From assembly GCA_903847935.1 (NCBI GenBank), contig CAINEX010000019.1:1-50624 (forward strand): a stretch of DNA of 50,624 bases, given 5' to 3'. Position numbers and translations under genes: made by a program. Positions 47,959 through 50,624 of the stretch are shown piece by piece; within the stretch, counting starts at the first letter, position 1, and each line of letters opens with the position of its first letter. Under the pieces are notes generated by a model, which was not told the DNA's origin, did no database searches, and saw nothing but the letters and a program-made list of their open reading frames with translations. The DNA comes from an uncultured Spartobacteria bacterium. GTDB lineage: Bacteria > Verrucomicrobiota > Verrucomicrobiia > Chthoniobacterales > UBA6821.

Positions 47959-49324
47959 AAAAGCCCCAGTGAAAATGTCCGAACGGCCACCAAGATCCCC
48001 ATGATTGACTGCTTTGAGGAGGTGGAGTGGGGCTAGAAATTGGAGTAGGGGACGGCGTTGGGACACCCGGATTGCGGGATACGGGAGTTGGTGATGGTGT
48101 CGCCGAGGGAGAAGGAGTGGGATTTGGCATCGGGCTTGGGATTACAACCGCGGATGGAATCGTAGCGAGTTGGGCCGCATTCGGACTACCGAGCCCCGTA
48201 CTGAGATCGTAACCGGTTGTTGCTGGATGCCCATTGCTACCGGAGGTGATGTCTCGAAGCCATGGAGACAATCCACTCTTACACTCGGCATACAGGTTAG
48301 ATTGGAACGTCGTACCACCCGCATTACCCAAACTCTTGCGACGAGCCAGCAGAGCGGCCCACTGCGGAGTACCGACACTCGTCCCTCCGTAAACAGCCCA
48401 ACCACCCGTTTGTGTGATAGGATCCGTAAGATAGACATTCACACCCGTGTAAGGATCGGCAACATAACTGACATCCGGAATCCCCCTGCCGGAGTTGACG
48501 TTGAACCCCGCCTGAAAAGCGGGAAGTTGCTCGTAACGACTGACCCCACCACCACCCGACCCCCAAGCCGTCTCGGATGAGATTGATCCCGTCAGAGAGT
48601 TGATCTGCAAGGATGTGCCGCCCACGGCAAGCACGTACGGGGAGGCGGCAGGCCAATCCACAACGCTGGCAGAGTCTCCCGCAGCAGCCACAAAACTCGT
48701 GCCTGGTTGGTTAAAATAGGAGTCACTTGCCAGCTCCCCGAAAAACTCCTGCGTCCCCCAACTCATCGAAACCACATCCGCTTTTGATGTTGTAACAGCG
48801 TAATTCACGGCCGCCAGGAGATTGTTCAATGAGTCGTCCGGAGAGACCACGACCACAATTTTCGCTCCGGGTGCCATGGCGTGGGACCATTCCACGTCAA
48901 GCATGGTTTCCGCAGCCCATCCGGAGTCTTTAGCCCGTGGTTGGCCTGATGGATAGACAATCGAGAGCGTAGTCGTTGGGAGACCGTATTGGGAACAGAA
49001 TGCATTCAGATCCGACTGGATGGTAGCGCTTCCATAGGCCACAACCACGGCTAGCACACTCCCGGATCCATTACCCGCCGAGTTTGTCAGATTAAAACCG
49101 TAGGCACCTGCAATCTGGGCTGGGGTGTAGCCCGATCCGGGAGACGCAGTCAATGATGGCGGGATATCCTGATGCCTTGGGGAGCCAATAGTGTTGGCCT
49201 TGGGGCCGTCACCATAGCCGTACTTCCACTTGATGGGGGAACGAACCCCATCGGAGGCAAGTGAGGAGCCCACGAATCCCAATGCAATGATTAAAGAGGC
49301 AAGAATGAGGGAGGTTTTTTTCAT
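47957..49324 (-). CDS. Exported S53 (sedolisin-type) serine-carboxyl peptidase
   Basis: A 455-residue secreted protease. A signal peptide (1-23, ending SLAS) is followed directly by the peptidase domain. The catalytic set of sedolisins can be placed: Glu139 and Asp143 (AAETMLDVEWSHAMAPGAK), oxyanion Asp217 (AAAGDSAS) and Ser316 (YGGTSVGTPQWAA). The calcium-site-like GYDLSTGLGSPN closes the domain near residue 385. Unlike typical S53 zymogens it has no large propeptide. A 50-residue linker of PSPTP repeats leads to a short Trp/Phe/His-rich tail (SWGSWWPFGHFHWGF) of unknown use. Activity at acid pH would be expected from the family. Confidence 0.85.
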   Translation of the reverse strand: MKKTSLILASLIIALGFVGSSLASDGVRSPIKWKYGYGDGPKANTIGSPRHQDIPPSLTASPGSGYTPAQIAGAYGFNLTNSAGNGSGSVLAVVVAYGSATIQSDLNAFCSQYGLPTTTLSIVYPSGQPRAKDSGWAAETMLDVEWSHAMAPGAKIVVVVSPDDSLNNLLAAVNYAVTTSKADVVSMSWGTQEFFGELASDSYFNQPGTSFVAAAGDSASVVDWPAASPYVLAVGGTSLQINSLTGSISSETAWGSGGGGVSRYEQLPAFQAGFNVNSGRGIPDVSYVADPYTGVNVYLTDPITQTGGWAVYGGTSVGTPQWAALLARRKSLGNAGGTTFQSNLYAECKSGLSPWLRDITSGSNGHPATTGYDLSTGLGSPNAAQLATIPSAVVIPSPMPNPTPSPSATPSPTPVSRNPGVPTPSPTPISSPTPPPQSSQSWGSWWPFGHFHWGF

Positions 49325-49417
49325 CTTCTTCCTTTAAGACTTCTTGCATGAATGTCACAGACTGCAACTCAAAATTTGCCAAAAAAAACCGCACCTCCTC
49401 GACATTGGTCTCATTGG

Positions 49418-50320
49418 TTAGACCTTTTCGGAGGACGATGTTCCAAAAAGTCCTGATGGCCTTAGTAGCAAGATCAGAATAAGCAAACCGAATGCAATGG
49501 CATCCCGGTAGGAGGAAAGGAAGGACCCTCCCAAGATACATTCGCTCAGCCCAAGCAATACCCCCCCCACGGCAGCTCCCGGTAGGCTTCCGATCCCACC
49601 AAGCACGGCGGCCACGAAGGCCTTGATCCCGGGTAGTGTTCCCATCAGGGGTTCAATGGAGTGGATATTCATTGCGTAAAGGACACCGGCGGCCCCCGCA
49701 AGAGCCGAGCCAAGAGAAAACGTGAGGGATATCACCGCATCACTGTTCACCCCCATGAGGGACGCCGCATCTCGATTCTGGGCAAGCGCTCGCAGAGCCA
49801 GACCGAAGCGGGTCCTCATCACAATCTGACGCAGGGAGAACAACAGCCCCAGCGTCACCACAATCACAAGGAGATGGTTTCCTGAAACTGATACACCGGC
49901 GCCCAAAGCAATGGTGATGGGGGGCAAAAGATCGGGAAAGCCCTTCTGATTCACGCCGAAGAGAAGTTGCCCTCCGTAAGAAAGCAGCAGGGAGACTCCG
50001 ATCGAGGTGATCAAGACAGCAAGCTTGGGTTGATTACGCAAGGGGTGGTAGGCAAACCGCTCGATGACTACTCCTAGCACAGCACAGACGAGCATCGCCC
50101 AAATCAACACGGCAAAGGTTGTCATCCACGCATTGGGGAAAAGACTCCTCGCTGTCGGTGCTGCATAAAACCCGGCAAAAGCGCCGATCATCAGCACGTC
50201 ACCGTGGGCAAAGTTGATGAATTTGAGTAATCCGTAGACCATGCTGTACCCCAGCGCGATCAAGGCATAGATCGCCCCAAGGGAGAGACCGTTGATCAGT
50301 TGCTGGAGGAATTCGTGCAT
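49418..50320 (-). CDS. livH: Branched-chain amino acid-type ABC transporter permease (LivH family)
   Basis: A 300-residue integral membrane protein with about eight helices. LSLGAIYALIALGYSMVYG and INFAHGDVLMIGAF near the N-terminus, and FGLALRALAQNRDAASLMGVN (the ATPase-contact EAA-like loop) are typical of LivH. The ATG at 50320 fits the family start. livM, livG and livF are not within the window; they might lie beyond, or downstream order may differ. Possible partner of the LivK-type lipoprotein at 16.9 kb. Confidence 0.9.
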   Translation of the reverse strand: MHEFLQQLINGLSLGAIYALIALGYSMVYGLLKFINFAHGDVLMIGAFAGFYAAPTARSLFPNAWMTTFAVLIWAMLVCAVLGVVIERFAYHPLRNQPKLAVLITSIGVSLLLSYGGQLLFGVNQKGFPDLLPPITIALGAGVSVSGNHLLVIVVTLGLLFSLRQIVMRTRFGLALRALAQNRDAASLMGVNSDAVISLTFSLGSALAGAAGVLYAMNIHSIEPLMGTLPGIKAFVAAVLGGIGSLPGAAVGGVLLGLSECILGGSFLSSYRDAIAFGLLILILLLRPSGLFGTSSSEKV

Positions 50321-50381
50321 CGCTGCATCATCACACGACTCGCTCCCAAAATTCAATGCGAGCGATCCGACTCCCTCGATT

Positions 50382-50624
50382 TTATCCCACGATCAGGTAA
50401 AACCCAACGATGATCAGTGCTGAGAGTGTCACTCCAGCCACTACGGTAGTGTTCAGGGATCCCGAAGACATACGGATCCCCTCACCCCCGTTGGCACGGG
50501 AAAGAATCCAGCCCAACACTAGGAAGAGCAAGATGATGAACGTGCAATGGGTGATCCAATGATGACCTGTGAGTCCCTTCATAAAGGCCAATACCTTTGG
50601 GCTCTTTTCCTTCGCCGCCACCAA
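50382..50624 (-). CDS. Small membrane protein, possibly 5' truncated
   Basis: An 80-codon frame that reaches the window edge. Two membrane helices are predicted (about residues 26-43 and 59-78) after a basic N-terminus. The first codons at the edge read TTG GTG, so either could be a start or the gene may continue outside. Not recognised. It lies 61 bases upstream of livH on the same strand, but nothing else ties it to transport. Confidence 0.5.
   Translation of the reverse strand: MVAAKEKSPKVLAFMKGLTGHHWITHCTFIILLFLVLGWILSRANGGEGIRMSSGSLNTTVVAGVTLSALIIVGFYLIVG

Noticed and set aside
48027..48212. Gly/Val-rich repetitive plus-strand ORF
   Set aside because: It is the antisense of the PSPTP linker of the S53 peptidase; the repeat is explained by that protein.

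Overview
The window looks like a chromosomal segment of a Gram-negative bacterium of the PVC superphylum, most probably Verrucomicrobiota. I infer this from gene content and could not run a database search. The supporting signs are: a very long Gre-type factor with a Gre domain only at its C-terminus; OpcA beside glucose-6-phosphate dehydrogenase; LolA-like and lipoprotein genes that imply an outer membrane; a ribosomal superoperon without rpsN and rpmD at their usual places; and a histone-H1-like Lys/Ala-rich protein. I see no phage, insertion sequence, CRISPR array or rRNA operon. Composition looks even, so most of this is core genome with a few lineage-specific genes.

Left part (1-16.8 kb). 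The window opens inside the gene for the elongation penicillin-binding protein PBP2. A minus-strand block follows: a four-TM protein with a degenerate class III cyclase domain, recR, a periplasmic chorismate mutase, lipA, lexA and a possible 65-residue ORF. A 14-8-14 perfect palindrome lies over the lexA start codon. A plus-strand block then runs through rluD-family pseudouridine synthase, family-4 uracil-DNA glycosylase, plsC-like acyltransferase, an alpha/beta hydrolase, a stand-alone CoaB domain, long Gre, enolase, an FtsB-like division protein, prfB (with a classical +1 programmed frameshift that splits the frame), a small membrane-anchored protein and murI.

Middle part (16.9-28.2 kb). 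On the minus strand are a LivK-type lipoprotein, an unknown 137-residue protein, tRNA-Ser(CGA), an isolated nuoA and the histone-like gene. On the plus strand a low-molecular-weight phosphatase is fused in frame to serine hydroxymethyltransferase, followed by zwf and opcA. Facing these on the minus strand are nagA and a class A penicillin-binding protein whose transpeptidase motifs are lost, so it may act only as a glycosyltransferase.

Ribosomal superoperon (46.3-28.35 kb, minus strand). str, S10, spc and alpha genes form one nearly gapless run of 29 genes: rpsL, rpsG, fusA, rpsJ, rplC, rplD, rplW, rplB, rpsS, [secreted coiled-coil protein], rplV, rpsC, rplP, rpmC, rpsQ, rplN, rplX, rplE, rpsH, rplF, rplR, rpsE, rplO, secY, adk, map, infA, rpmJ, rpsM, rpsK, rpsD. 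A strong intrinsic terminator follows rpsD. tuf, rpsN, rpmD, rpoA and rplQ are absent from their usual positions. A gene for an exported coiled-coil protein sits between rpsS and rplV. Several ribosomal proteins carry low-complexity tails, most strikingly about 75 residues at the N-terminus of S11.

Right end (46.7-50.6 kb). Here are a DCC-family thiol-oxidoreductase-like gene, a LolA-like exported protein, an S53 (sedolisin) peptidase with a Pro-rich linker and Trp-rich tail, a LivH-type permease and an incomplete small membrane protein.

The best candidates for something undescribed are the phosphatase-SHMT fusion, the coiled-coil gene inside the S10 operon, the class A PBP with TVFT in place of SxxK, and the degenerate membrane cyclase. 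I see no multi-gene defence or mobile system.
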